Assembly: GCF_037911135.1 (NCBI RefSeq)
Contig: NZ_JBBLYU010000005.1
Span: forward strand, 1-64,000
DNA from: Phaeobacter sp. A36a-5a
GTDB taxonomy: Bacteria; Pseudomonadota; Alphaproteobacteria; Rhodobacterales; Rhodobacteraceae
DNA length: 64,000 nucleotides
Direction of reading: 5' to 3'
How positions within the stretch are numbered: the stretch's first letter is position 1; each line of letters begins with the position of its first letter. A program made the translations under genes and the position numbers. Under the pieces are notes generated by a model that was not told the DNA's origin, searched no databases, and worked only from the letters and a program-made list of their open reading frames with translations. This document shows positions 44,574 to 53,340 of this stretch, in pieces.

Positions 44574-45918
44574 ATACCGGCGTCGATATCGCCTGTGTGG
44601 CGCGATTGCGATCTGCATGACGAACGCGACCTTCGCCTGTGCTGGTAGCGCTGAGGAACAGTCCATGAATTTGGATCTGGGGCCGCGGCCAAGCTTTGCC
44701 CCGCAGATACAGGCAGAGGTCGAGCTGGGCCAACTGCTGTTTTATGATCCCATTCTATCGGGCAACCGCAACATCAGCTGCGCCAGCTGCCATCATCCAC
44801 GGTTTGGCACAGGTGACGGCGTCTCCCTGTCGCTGGGCGAGGGCGCAACCACGCTTGGCCCTGAGCGGCGCGCGGATCCGGACAACCGTCCTGAACAGCG
44901 TATTCCACGTAATGCGCCTGCGCTCTGGAATCTTGGCGCTGATGATATGGATGTGATGTTCCACGACGGCCGACTGGAGGCTGACCCCGCATATGGGTCG
45001 GGTATCCGCACGCCGTTGGAAGGTGATATGGTCGCAGGATTCGATTCCGCGCTGGCCGCACAGGCGATGTTTCCGGTGCTTTCGGCAGATGAGATGGCTG
45101 GCCACTACGGCGAAAATGATGTCTCGCGCGCGGTACGTCTGGGTCAGCTGAGCCATCCCGGTGGAGCATGGGATATCATCGCGGGCCGGGTCGCAGAGAT
45201 CCCCGAATATCGGCAGCGTTTTGATGAGATCCTGGGAGCGGCAGAACCCATCCGCTTTACCGATATCGGCAATATGCTGGCGGCGTTTATCCGGTTTGAA
45301 TGGCGCGCTGATGACAGCCCGTTTGATCGTGCTCAGCTGCATGGAGAGGCCCTGCCCACCACAGCAGCAAGGGGGCAGGAGCTTTTCTACGGGAGCGCCG
45401 GATGCAGCCAGTGCCATACAGACTGGTTGCAGACGGACAATAGGTTTCATGCAATCGCGATGCCGCAGCTTGGTCCGGGCAAGGCCGCCCGATTTGAAAC
45501 CCACGCCCGCGACGAGGGGCGGTTGCGGGTGACTGGAAATCCGGATGACGCTTACCGCTTTCGCACCCCGTCGCTGCGCAATGTCGCGCTGACAGAGCCC
45601 TATGGGCATAACGGCGCCTATGCCACTTTGGAGGCTGTTGTGCGTCACCATCTGGATCCCGTCGCGGCGCTGATGTCTTATGATCGCAGCCAGGCGGTCT
45701 TGCCCGGTCTTGATGGGGTGTCGGATTGGGCCGTCATGGATGATCCGGTCGAGCTGGAGCGTATCGCGGCGGCGAATGATCTGGATCCGATTGCGCTAAG
45801 TGACGGGGATATTGCCGATCTCGTGGCCTTTCTGGAAGCGCTGACCGACAGCGCCGCAGCCAAGGGGCGGCTTGGGGTGCCGGATAGCGTTCCATCGGGC
45901 CTGCCGGTGGAACGCTAA
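44566..45918 (+). CDS. Di-haem cytochrome c peroxidase/MauG-family protein
   Basis: 450 residues, periplasmic after a short hydrophobic N-terminus (RLCGAIAICMTNATFACAG). Two haem-binding motifs, CASCH near residue 72 and CSQCH near 280, and the order of conserved blocks (LGQLLFYDPILSGNRNISC, RIPRNAPALWNLG, FMFHDGR-like VMFHDGRLE, FRTPSLRNVALTEPYGHNGA) place it in the bacterial CcpA/MauG family. It reduces peroxide or, as in MauG, oxidises a partner protein. Being translationally coupled to galM is unusual. It converges on a VCBS/ASPIC protein gene 17 bp away, a possible periplasmic partner. Confidence 0.88.
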   Translation: MAEYRRRYRLCGAIAICMTNATFACAGSAEEQSMNLDLGPRPSFAPQIQAEVELGQLLFYDPILSGNRNISCASCHHPRFGTGDGVSLSLGEGATTLGPERRADPDNRPEQRIPRNAPALWNLGADDMDVMFHDGRLEADPAYGSGIRTPLEGDMVAGFDSALAAQAMFPVLSADEMAGHYGENDVSRAVRLGQLSHPGGAWDIIAGRVAEIPEYRQRFDEILGAAEPIRFTDIGNMLAAFIRFEWRADDSPFDRAQLHGEALPTTAARGQELFYGSAGCSQCHTDWLQTDNRFHAIAMPQLGPGKAARFETHARDEGRLRVTGNPDDAYRFRTPSLRNVALTEPYGHNGAYATLEAVVRHHLDPVAALMSYDRSQAVLPGLDGVSDWAVMDDPVELERIAAANDLDPIALSDGDIADLVAFLEALTDSAAAKGRLGVPDSVPSGLPVER

Positions 45919-45935
45919 TCTACCGGTCCAGGGGT

Positions 45936-47492
45936 CTATTGTGTTCGGGTAAGATGCTGGTTGGGCGTGATTTCTTGCCAGATTGTGGTTTCCCCATCCG
46001 GCCAGATAATGCGCAACCGCAGATCATCGCTCTCTCCCAGACCGAAGTGCAGATCCCCGACCGAGCCGCCCGCATGGCCGCCGCCGACAGTGACCTCGCG
46101 GGTGTGTATCCTTATGCCTGTGTCCAGCTCGACGAAGGCACCAATTGCCTGCGTGTTCGGGGCAGTGCCCTTGAGTGACAGGCTCAGCCAGTTTCCGGAT
46201 GGGCTGGTGGTGTTCTGGTAGAGTTCCATTGGCGCGCGCCGGTTGATCACGGCAAGGTCAAGCTGCCCATCGAGATTGAGATCGCGCAGCACGGCGCCGC
46301 GAGAACGTTCCATGCTGGCAATACCCGCAGCGGCGGCCATGTCGGCAAAACGCCCATCTGCCCCTTGGATCAACAGGGTATTCGGGTCGCGCATGGCGGC
46401 ATCGGGCATCTGTTCGACATTTCCCTTGGTGACAAAGATATCGTCATGCCCATCGTTGTTCACATCGCCAAAATCCGCGTGCCACCCGGTGGATGGTCGC
46501 CCGTCACCGCCGCTGGTTGGGCGGTGGGCGGTGGTGCCGTAATCATAAGTCACATCGCGGTAGGCGGGGCCGGTGCCGCTTGGATCAAACAGCTGTAGTT
46601 TCTGATCTCCCATCGAGGTGAGGTAGACATCCGAAAATCCGTCACCGTTCAGATCGCGAGACGCTATCCCCATCCCCCAGAGGTGAAAGGGCAGCCAGCC
46701 GTCGTCCTGCTGGTAGAGCCTTGGCGGCCTGGTCATTTTCCACATCTGCTCCTGCCCGCCCCGGACATAGTAATGTCGGTCGTTGCTGATCCGAAGATCG
46801 GCCCGACCGCGGGCGGTTGCCCCAACGCTTCGGTGCCAATTGGTGAACAGCATGGACAGCGCGCAGTACCCTGGCTGGAGCCGGATGGCCGGGCCGTAGC
46901 GGTCACCATCGGGCCGATACAGCAGTGTGTCGTCACAGGCCTCAAACGGACCCTCGGGGTCGCTTCGGTCGACATAGGTGCCAAAGGCAAGCGTCGGCAG
47001 CTGAGCGCCCGGCTCCCAGGTGGCCGAAAACGCGGTGGTCCAGTGGTCACCACTGGTAAACCCCAGAACATCGAAGGGTTCGAACTGACAGTTTCCGGTT
47101 CCACGCAGCAGCTGATCCGCGCCAACGCGCAGCAGGGCAAGATCGAGAATACCGTCACCATCAATGTCGAGCGGGTAGACGCCGGTGACACCTGTCTGTG
47201 CGAGGGCGGCCGGTGTAGCGGATGCAAACCGCAGCGTGGCGCCTGGTGCCTCGCTCTGGTTGATCATCAGCTGAACCCGGTTGCTGCCGCCCGCCGCCAC
47301 CAGATCAGGGAATTTATCGTCGTTGCAATCCAGCGAGGCGAGCCCTCCACCCACGAAATGCTCCCAACCGCCATCATAGACATGCGCGGGAACTGGTTGG
47401 GAGCGGAACACCGGAGGCTCGGGGATGTCCGCCAGCGCGATCTGCGGCAGGAGCCAGATCGGCGCGAGGATATATGAGAGTTTATCCCGCAT
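45936..47492 (-). CDS. Exported VCBS/FG-GAP repeat protein with ASPIC/UnbV domain
   Basis: 518 residues from ATG 47492 (the TTG at 47501 is less likely). A signal peptide (LSYILAPIWLLPQIALA) is followed by calcium-binding FG-GAP/VCBS blades: DIDGDGILDLALL near 110, DLNGDGFSDVYL near 290, DVNNDGHDDIFV near 345 and DLNLDGQLDLAV near 405. The C-terminus (IIWPDGETTIWQEITPNQHL) is an ASPIC/UnbV domain. This is the CRTAC1-like layout, probably a beta-propeller outside the cytoplasm; bacterial function is unclear. It overlaps the ROK gene by 11 bp, so it is co-transcribed with the repressor, and it converges on the di-haem peroxidase gene. Confidence 0.82.
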   Translation of the reverse strand: MRDKLSYILAPIWLLPQIALADIPEPPVFRSQPVPAHVYDGGWEHFVGGGLASLDCNDDKFPDLVAAGGSNRVQLMINQSEAPGATLRFASATPAALAQTGVTGVYPLDIDGDGILDLALLRVGADQLLRGTGNCQFEPFDVLGFTSGDHWTTAFSATWEPGAQLPTLAFGTYVDRSDPEGPFEACDDTLLYRPDGDRYGPAIRLQPGYCALSMLFTNWHRSVGATARGRADLRISNDRHYYVRGGQEQMWKMTRPPRLYQQDDGWLPFHLWGMGIASRDLNGDGFSDVYLTSMGDQKLQLFDPSGTGPAYRDVTYDYGTTAHRPTSGGDGRPSTGWHADFGDVNNDGHDDIFVTKGNVEQMPDAAMRDPNTLLIQGADGRFADMAAAAGIASMERSRGAVLRDLNLDGQLDLAVINRRAPMELYQNTTSPSGNWLSLSLKGTAPNTQAIGAFVELDTGIRIHTREVTVGGGHAGGSVGDLHFGLGESDDLRLRIIWPDGETTIWQEITPNQHLTRTQ

Positions 47493-48696
47493 GGCTGGCA
47501 ACTTCGCGGATGGTCAGTGCGGAGACTTCTTCAATCGCATAGGCGGCGGCCCCTTTTGCCCACATCTTGTTGCCCCAGCCATGGACGCGCACTTCGGGCA
47601 GGGGGCCGTCCACCTGAACCACCCAGCGGCGCATTTCCTCCACCACTTTGTCGGAGGACAGGTAGCCAAAGGCCAGCTGCGCACCCGCCAAAACGATCAT
47701 CTGCGGGTCGAATATGTTGACGATATTGGCCAGTCCCATGGCAAACATGCGCCCGGCGCGGTCAAGGATTGATTGCGCCATGGTGTCGCCGTCACCGACG
47801 GCAGCATAAAGCGAGGCGAGATCCTTGTGCCGTTCGACGCCACTGGTGATATTCGCCTCGCGCAGCAGGGCGTAGTCGCCGACGTAAGCTTCCAGACAGC
47901 CGCGCTGGCCGCATTGGCAGAGCGCGCCTTCGAGCTGCACCTTGATATGGCCAAATTCTGCGCCGCAGCCGCGCGCGCCGCGATATATCTGATTGTCGAT
48001 GACGATGCCCATGCCGACACCATGTTCGACGGTCACCACGACAAAGTTGCTGCGGGTGTCACCTTCACCGAAGAGATGCTCAGCCTTGGCGACCAGATTG
48101 GCGTCGTTGTCGATAAACACCGGCATGCTCAGATAGCTGCCAAGAAGGCTGCCAAGATCGATATTCCGCACGTTGAGCGACGATGACCAGTAGATGAAAT
48201 TGCGCTCGGCATCCATAACGCCGGCCATGCCAATGCCAACTCCGGAGATGTGCGCGCGGGTGAACCCGCCCTTAGCGCAGCTCTGGTCCAGGGCTTCGAC
48301 AATTTTCTCGCAAAGGGCCTCTGGCGACATCTGACCGCCACGCAGGGGCATTTCGTGGCTGACCAGCTCTGTGCCTTCGAAATCGGTGATCAGGGTAGTG
48401 ATGGCGTGATGCGACAATTTCAGCCCGGCGATCCGATGGGCGCTGCCGCAGATTTTGAGGGCGACCCGTGGGCGGCCGCGTTTGGCACCGCGCGCTGTAT
48501 CCGGGCTGACTTCCTCGATCAGCCCTGCGGCCAGCAGTTCGGCGGTGATCGCCGTGACGGTGGCGGGGCTGATGCGGGTGGCCTGAGCGATATCGATTCG
48601 TGCGATTTGCCCTGCGGCCCGGATGGTATCGAATACCTGAAGGCGACTGCTTTCACGCAGTTCGCCGGAATGTGAAAGCCTGTCCGATTTAACCAC
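47482..48696 (-). CDS. xylR: ROK-family transcriptional repressor (XylR type)
   Basis: 404 residues from GTG 48696 with AAGGGGG upstream. N-terminal winged helix-turn-helix ([20 protein letters not shown]), then the ROK sugar-kinase-like domain with the zinc motif ([10 protein letters not shown] and [12 protein letters not shown]) near 255-280 and [14 protein letters not shown] near 200. It is divergent from xylF across a 186-bp region with a 9-bp-arm inverted repeat, the normal arrangement for a xylose-responsive repressor. Assignment to xylose rests on the neighbouring transporter, so the symbol is by context. Confidence 0.85.
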   Translation of the reverse strand: MVKSDRLSHSGELRESSRLQVFDTIRAAGQIARIDIAQATRISPATVTAITAELLAAGLIEEVSPDTARGAKRGRPRVALKICGSAHRIAGLKLSHHAITTLITDFEGTELVSHEMPLRGGQMSPEALCEKIVEALDQSCAKGGFTRAHISGVGIGMAGVMDAERNFIYWSSSLNVRNIDLGSLLGSYLSMPVFIDNDANLVAKAEHLFGEGDTRSNFVVVTVEHGVGMGIVIDNQIYRGARGCGAEFGHIKVQLEGALCQCGQRGCLEAYVGDYALLREANITSGVERHKDLASLYAAVGDGDTMAQSILDRAGRMFAMGLANIVNIFDPQMIVLAGAQLAFGYLSSDKVVEEMRRWVVQVDGPLPEVRVHGWGNKMWAKGAAAYAIEEVSALTIREVASHAG

Positions 48697-48768
48697 CGTA
48701 TTTCCCCCTTATTGTCAGGCGACTTATCGCAGGAAAGCGCCGCCCGACAAGATATCTGGCCTCATGAT

Positions 48769-48803
48769 ACATTATTTAATTTGAGTTTCAAAAAAAATAA
48801 TGT
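48769..48803. promoter_or_regulatory. Putative ROK repressor operator upstream of xylF
   Basis: Arms ACATTATTT and AAATAATGT (9 bp, perfect) 17 bp apart, with an inner TTTGA / TCAAA pair. TTATTT...AAATAA is the type of site bound by NagC/Mlc-like ROK proteins, though the spacing here is longer. It lies between the divergent repressor and xylF. Confidence 0.6.
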
Positions 48804-48882
48804 TAGGGATATCAGGACGGGCATGTGGCGTGGGGGGACCCGATTGCCGCAGCAGCCCGCAACGACCCGAGGGAGGAAAACA

Positions 48883-49908
48883 ATGAAATTCTTGAGTGGA
48901 GTCTCCGCACTTGCCTTTGCCGCCACCGCGAGCATGGCCCTTGCCGAAGATGTGACCGTTGGCGTCAGCTGGTCGAACTTCCAGGAAGAGCGCTGGAAAA
49001 CCGACGAAGCGGCGATCAAGGCTGCGCTGGAAGCGAAAGGTGCGACCTATGTATCGGCAGATGCACAGTCGTCGTCGGCCAAGCAGCTTGCGGACATTGA
49101 AAGCCTGATTGCACAGGGCGTGGATGCGCTGATCGTTCTGGCCCAGGACGCTCAGGCGATCGGCCCGGCTGTTCAGGCGGCGGCGGACGAAGGCATCCCC
49201 GTTGTTGCCTATGATCGCCTGATTGAAGACAGCCGTGCCTTCTATCTCACTTTCGACAATGTCGAAGTGGGGCGGATGCAGGCCCGGGCCGTGCTTGAGG
49301 CCCAGCCGAGCGGCAACTATGTGATGATCAAGGGCTCGCCCACCGATCCCAACGCGGATTTCCTGCGCGGTGGCCAGCAAGAGGTCATTCAGGCGGCAAT
49401 CGATAGCGGCGATATCAAGATCGTTGGCGAAGCCTATACCGATGGCTGGCTGCCGGCCAACGCTCAGCGCAATATGGAACAGATCCTGACCGCCAATGAC
49501 AACAAGGTCGATGCCGTTGTTGCCTCCAATGACGGCACCGCCGGTGGTGTTGTCGCCGCGCTGACCGCGCAGGGCATGGAAGGTATCGCGGTGTCCGGCC
49601 AGGATGGCGACCACGCTGCGCTGAACCGTGTTGCCAAAGGCACGCAGACCGTTTCCGTCTGGAAAGACGCTCGTGATCTGGGCAAGGCCGCCGCTGAAAT
49701 CGCGGTCGAAATGGCCGAAGGCGCTGCCATGGGTGATGTCGCGGGCGGTGCCGCCTGGACGTCCCCAGCGGGCACCGAGCTGACGGCGCGGTTCCTGGAG
49801 CCTATCCCGGTGACCGCTGACAACCTGTCGGTTGTTGTCGATGCCGGCTGGATCACCAAGGAGGCGCTGTGCCAGGGTGTGACCAACGGTCCTGCGCCCT
49901 GCAACTAA
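48883..49908 (+). CDS. xylF: D-xylose ABC transporter substrate-binding protein
   Basis: 341-residue periplasmic sugar-binding protein. Signal peptide [17 protein letters not shown]; then [50 protein letters not shown] and the XylF-type [20 protein letters not shown] lies 7 nt before ATG 48883; the frame open to 48712 upstream has no such signal. It heads xylFHG, and a GC-rich hairpin separates it from the permease gene. Xylose is the best-supported ligand by motif match. Confidence 0.9.
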   Translation: MKFLSGVSALAFAATASMALAEDVTVGVSWSNFQEERWKTDEAAIKAALEAKGATYVSADAQSSSAKQLADIESLIAQGVDALIVLAQDAQAIGPAVQAAADEGIPVVAYDRLIEDSRAFYLTFDNVEVGRMQARAVLEAQPSGNYVMIKGSPTDPNADFLRGGQQEVIQAAIDSGDIKIVGEAYTDGWLPANAQRNMEQILTANDNKVDAVVASNDGTAGGVVAALTAQGMEGIAVSGQDGDHAALNRVAKGTQTVSVWKDARDLGKAAAEIAVEMAEGAAMGDVAGGAAWTSPAGTELTARFLEPIPVTADNLSVVVDAGWITKEALCQGVTNGPAPCN

Positions 49909-49947
49909 GCAGCTGCTGAGAGTTTCTCGGCTACTTCTTTCTAAACC

Positions 49948-49990
49948 GGCGCGCGCCCTCAGAGGGTCCCGATTGGATCGGGCGCGCGTC
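49948..49990 (+). other. GC-rich intra-operon hairpin between xylF and xylH
   Basis: GGCGCGCGCCC and GGGCGCGCGTC pair at 10 of 11 positions around a 21-nt loop that may hold its own small stem (GGGTCCCGATTGGATC). No T-run. Likely protects the xylF message or reduces readthrough into xylH. Confidence 0.6.
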
Positions 49991-50025
49991 CCCCTTTCAC
50001 TACCGCTGATCACTGGAGTTCGGAT

Positions 50026-51327
50026 ATGACCGAAACCACGTCTCAGCCGATCCCCGAACAAAACAAGCGTGGCCTGTTCCAGCAATTGGAACTGGACGTC
50101 CGCCTATTGGGAATGATCGGTGCCTTTGTCATCTTGTGCATTGGATTCAACATCCTGACGGATGGGCGTTTCTTGACGCCGCGCAATATTTTCAACCTCA
50201 CCATCCAGACGGTCTCTGTGGCGATCATGGCCACGGGCATGGTCTTTGTGATCGTGACACGCCACATCGATCTGAGCGTCGGTGCGTTGCTGGCGACCTG
50301 CTCGGCCGTGATGGCTGTCGTGCAGACCGATGTGCTGCCGGATATGCTGGGGCTTGGACTCAACCACCCGGCAACCTGGATCATAACCGTGGTGGTTGGC
50401 CTGACGATCGGCACCCTGATCGGGGCTTTTCAGGGATGGATGGTAGGTTTCCTGACCATTCCCGCCTTTATCGTGACCCTGGGTGGTTTTCTGGTCTGGC
50501 GTAACGTTGCCTGGTATCTGACCGACGGGCAGACCATTGGCCCGCTTGACAGCAGGTTCCTGATCTTCGGGGGCACCTCGGGCACGCTGGGCACCACGCT
50601 CAGCTGGGCCGTCGGAATCGTAGCCACGGCTCTGGCGTTGGTTGCCCTGTGGAACAGCCGCCGCGGCAAACAGGGCCATGGTTTCCCGGTGAAACCCGCC
50701 TGGGCGGAAGCGGTGATTGCAGGTGCGATTGCGGCGTCGATCCTTGGCTTTGTGGCCGTGCTGAATGCCTATCAGATCCCGGCGCGCCGTCTGGCGCGAA
50801 TGATGGAAGCAGAAGGCGAAACCATGCCTGAGGGGCTGGTTGTCGGTTATGGCTTGCCAATCTCGGTGCTAATCCTGATTGCAACTGCCGTGATTATGAC
50901 GATTATCGCCCGGCGCACCCGGTTTGGCCGCTATATCTTTGCCACCGGTGGCAACCCGGATGCCGCCGAGCTGTCCGGCATCAACACCCGTCTGCTGACG
51001 GTCAAGATCTTTGCCCTGATGGGATTTCTCTGTGCGCTTTCAGCGGTTGTGGCCTCGGCCCGTCTTGCCAATCACTCCAATGATATCGGGACTTTGGATG
51101 AGTTGCGCGTTATTGCGGCGGCCGTGATTGGCGGCACTGCACTGTCCGGTGGGTTTGGCACGATTTATGGCGCCATCCTTGGGGCGTTGATTATGCAGAG
51201 CCTGCAGTCGGGGATGGCCATGGTCGGTGTCGACGCACCGTTCCAGAACATCGTCGTGGGCACCGTGCTGGTTGCAGCCGTCTGGATCGATATTCTTTAC
51301 CGCAAACGCGTGGGGGCCCGGATATGA
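50026..51327 (+). CDS. xylH: D-xylose ABC transporter permease
   Basis: 433 residues, about 10-12 transmembrane segments, of the BPD_transp_2/ribose-xylose permease family. Marks: FVIVTRHIDLSVGALLATCS near residue 80, IPAFIVTLGGFLVWRNVAWY near 150, YIFATGGNPDAAELSGIN near 305 and AAVIGGTALSGGFGTIYGAI near 365. The hydrophilic segment near 215-225 (RRGKQGHGFPVKPAW) is as in XylH. ATGA overlap with the ATPase gene. Confidence 0.9.
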   Translation: MTETTSQPIPEQNKRGLFQQLELDVRLLGMIGAFVILCIGFNILTDGRFLTPRNIFNLTIQTVSVAIMATGMVFVIVTRHIDLSVGALLATCSAVMAVVQTDVLPDMLGLGLNHPATWIITVVVGLTIGTLIGAFQGWMVGFLTIPAFIVTLGGFLVWRNVAWYLTDGQTIGPLDSRFLIFGGTSGTLGTTLSWAVGIVATALALVALWNSRRGKQGHGFPVKPAWAEAVIAGAIAASILGFVAVLNAYQIPARRLARMMEAEGETMPEGLVVGYGLPISVLILIATAVIMTIIARRTRFGRYIFATGGNPDAAELSGINTRLLTVKIFALMGFLCALSAVVASARLANHSNDIGTLDELRVIAAAVIGGTALSGGFGTIYGAILGALIMQSLQSGMAMVGVDAPFQNIVVGTVLVAAVWIDILYRKRVGARI

Positions 51328-52106
51328 GCACTGCAAAAGAGTTGCGCGCCGCAGGCGCCACGCCGCTGGTCGAGATGAAAGATATTTCGATCTCCTTTGG
51401 CGGGATCAAGGCTGTGGATCACGTCAGCGTTGATCTCTATCCCGGCGAAGTTGTTGGATTGCTCGGCCATAATGGTGCCGGGAAATCCACCTTGATCAAA
51501 GTGCTGTCGGGTGCCTACCAGATGGATTCCGGCGAAATCCGGGTCAATGGCGATAAGGTTGAGATCACCAATCCGCGTGATGCGCGGTCGCATAACATCG
51601 AGACGATCTATCAGACATTGGCGCTGGCGGATAATCTGGATGCGGCCTCCAACCTGTTCCTGGGTCGCGAGCTGGTTACCCCGTTTGGTCTGGTGGACGA
51701 TTCCGCCATGGAGGCCGAATGTCGCAAGATCATGAACCGGTTGAACTCGAATTTTCAAAAATTCTCGGAACCGGTTTCGGCTCTCTCGGGCGGTCAGCGT
51801 CAGTCGGTTGCCATCGCGCGGGCGGTCTATTTCAACGCCAAGATCCTGATCATGGATGAACCGACTGCCGCCCTTGGGCCGCATGAAACGCAGATGGTTG
51901 CCGAGTTGATCCAGCAGCTGAAGGCGCAGGGTATCGGTATTTTCCTCATTGATCACGATGTGAATGCGGTGATGGAGCTTTGCGACCGGGCTTCGGTCAT
52001 GAAGAACGGTCAGCTGGTTGGCACCGTCGATATTGACGATGTCACCGATGATGACCTGCTGAGCATGATCATTCTGGGCAAGCGGCCCGGTGAAGCTGCG
52101 GCCTAA
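51324..52106 (+). CDS. xylG: Single-domain sugar ABC transporter ATPase
   Basis: 260 residues with one complete nucleotide-binding domain: Walker [13 protein letters not shown] near residue 50, signature [15 protein letters not shown] near 155 and Walker [12 protein letters not shown] near 175. Classic XylG/RbsA/MglA proteins are about 500 residues with two fused domains, so this is a half-size form that must act as a homodimer, as in some alphaproteobacterial sugar importers (FrcA type). The gene is intact and followed by a terminator, so it is not a truncation. Confidence 0.87.
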   Translation: MSTAKELRAAGATPLVEMKDISISFGGIKAVDHVSVDLYPGEVVGLLGHNGAGKSTLIKVLSGAYQMDSGEIRVNGDKVEITNPRDARSHNIETIYQTLALADNLDAASNLFLGRELVTPFGLVDDSAMEAECRKIMNRLNSNFQKFSEPVSALSGGQRQSVAIARAVYFNAKILIMDEPTAALGPHETQMVAELIQQLKAQGIGIFLIDHDVNAVMELCDRASVMKNGQLVGTVDIDDVTDDDLLSMIILGKRPGEAAA

Positions 52107-52133
52107 GTCGCGAGGTCGATAATATCGGTCTGG

Positions 52134-52160
52134 AAGGGGCTGCCATTGGTGGCCCCTTTT
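52134..52160 (+). terminator. Intrinsic terminator of xylFHG
   Basis: AAGGGGC and GCCCCTT pair (7 bp, loop ~11 nt), ending in TTTT, starting 28 bp after the xylG stop. Confidence 0.7.
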
Positions 52161-52195
52161 CCGTTTCAGAATGGTTGCTCAGCCTATCGCAAAAC

Positions 52196-52210
52196 CTACA
52201 TAAGATGTAG
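52196..52210. promoter_or_regulatory. Putative MerR-type operator
   Basis: CTACATAAGATGTAG: perfect 6-bp arms around AAG, 18 bp before the MerR-family start. Its placement suggests autoregulation of that gene. Confidence 0.6.
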
Positions 52211-52228
52211 ATTTTAGAAGGGTGATAG

Positions 52229-52657
52229 ATGCTGACAATTGGGACATTGGGCAAGCGGACAGGCACGAAGGTGCAGACCATTCGCTACTACGAAGAGATT
52301 GGCCTTATGCCGGAGGCGGGGCGCACAGCAGGCGGGCAGCGTCGCTATGGCGAGAGTGATCTGGACCGGCTTTCGTTCATCCGTCACGCGCGACAACTTG
52401 GCTTTGGTCTGGAGGCAATCCGGGAGTTACTGAACCTCGCGGATCATCCGGGTCAGTCCTGTTCTAATGCAGATTCCATCGCGCAGAGACAGCTGAAAGA
52501 CGTCGCTGATCGGATTGCCCGGCTGGAGGCCTTGCAGACTGAATTACAGCGCATGATCCGTGAGTGTGCCGGGGGAACCGTTGCCGAGTGCCGGGTGCTG
52601 GAGGTTTTGCGGGATCATTCCGAATGCCTGACAAATCATGATCAGATTGGCGCCTGA
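52229..52657 (+). CDS. MerR-family transcriptional regulator
   Basis: 142 residues. N-terminal MerR helix-turn-helix (LTIGTLGKRTGTKVQTIRYY, then GGQRRYGESDLDRLSFIRHA), a dimerisation coiled coil (about 80-115), and cysteines at CSNAD near 75, ECAGGT near 112 and AECRVLE near 118 that could sense metal or thiol-reactive compounds. No metal exporter or other usual target adjoins it: upstream is xylG and downstream a convergent toxin gene with no gap. The effector is unknown. Confidence 0.88.
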   Translation: MLTIGTLGKRTGTKVQTIRYYEEIGLMPEAGRTAGGQRRYGESDLDRLSFIRHARQLGFGLEAIRELLNLADHPGQSCSNADSIAQRQLKDVADRIARLEALQTELQRMIRECAGGTVAECRVLEVLRDHSECLTNHDQIGA

Positions 52658-53026
52658 TCAGGGCATCGGGTTCGTTTGCTCGTCGCCGAGCGCACGGAGC
52701 AACATCCGGCGTTGATGATCCTGCCCCCCAAAGAACACCGCCAATACGCGTAGCTGCTGTTCGGCTTCGTTCAGGTCGAAATAGAGGATGGTGCGCCCCT
52801 TTGTCACGCTGCGCAGTCCCGGAGCGATATCGCTGCGCAGGGTGCCTTGGTGCGGAGCGTTGCCCAGTGCCTCAATGGCCGCGTCAATCTCGTTCAGGCG
52901 GGCCGCTGCCCTGCTGAATGCGGTGTCCGGATCCTCGCCAAAGCCGATTGCCGCATCAAAGAGAAAGTCGAATATGGCATCAAGATCCTGATCAATCGCC
53001 TCGGCGCGATCAACCCGAAAGACCAT
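52658..53026 (-). CDS. ParE/RelE-superfamily toxin
   Basis: 122 residues from ATG 53026, overlapping the antitoxin by 17 bp; the longer frame to 53089 lies over that gene. RelE/ParE fold marks: AIDQDLDAIFDFL, IDAAIEALGNAPHQGT, GLRSVTKGRTILYFDLNE and LRVLAVFFGGQDHQRRM. ParE-type toxins poison gyrase, RelE-type cut ribosome-bound mRNA; the sequence does not settle which. As a plasmid-borne pair it probably helps maintain the replicon. It is convergent and abutting with the MerR gene. Confidence 0.82.
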   Translation of the reverse strand: MVFRVDRAEAIDQDLDAIFDFLFDAAIGFGEDPDTAFSRAAARLNEIDAAIEALGNAPHQGTLRSDIAPGLRSVTKGRTILYFDLNEAEQQLRVLAVFFGGQDHQRRMLLRALGDEQTNPMP

Positions 53027-53285
53027 GTTCTGCCCGTTTGCGCGCCAGAAGATCGGCTGTCCTTCGACGCCCCTCAGTACCGCTGACAAAGGAGCCGCCG
53101 CGGCGCTCGGCGATCAATGCAAGCAGGGCGGATGTCTCGGCGCGGCGGGCTTCCGTTTCTTCGCGCAGCAGTTCCAGACCCTGCTGCAACACCGCGCTGA
53201 GGCTTGCATATCGCCCTTCTGCCACCAATGTGCGGGCAAAGTCGTCCTGTGCTTCGGTCAGGGAGATGGAGGCTTTTACACTCAT
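53010..53285 (-). CDS. ParD-type antitoxin
   Basis: 91 residues. A ribbon-helix-helix N-terminus (KASISLTEAQDDFARTLVAE) followed by the ParD-like YASLSAVLQQGLELLREETEA, and a disordered, charged C-terminus that would wrap the toxin. It is transcribed first, overlaps the toxin start by 17 bp, and a perfect palindrome lies ~40 bp upstream for autorepression by the complex. Confidence 0.85.
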   Translation of the reverse strand: MSVKASISLTEAQDDFARTLVAEGRYASLSAVLQQGLELLREETEARRAETSALLALIAERRGGSFVSGTEGRRRTADLLARKRAEHGLSG

Positions 53286-53323
53286 TTGCGCACCTGAGGC
53301 TCTTGTGGGTGACTATGGAGATT

Positions 53324-53340
53324 ATACTACTCAGTAGTAT
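53324..53340. promoter_or_regulatory. Operator palindrome of the toxin-antitoxin operon
   Basis: ATACTACTCAGTAGTAT: 7-bp perfect arms around TCA, 38 bp upstream of the antitoxin start, overlapping the stop codon of the preceding membrane-protein gene. Confidence 0.65.
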
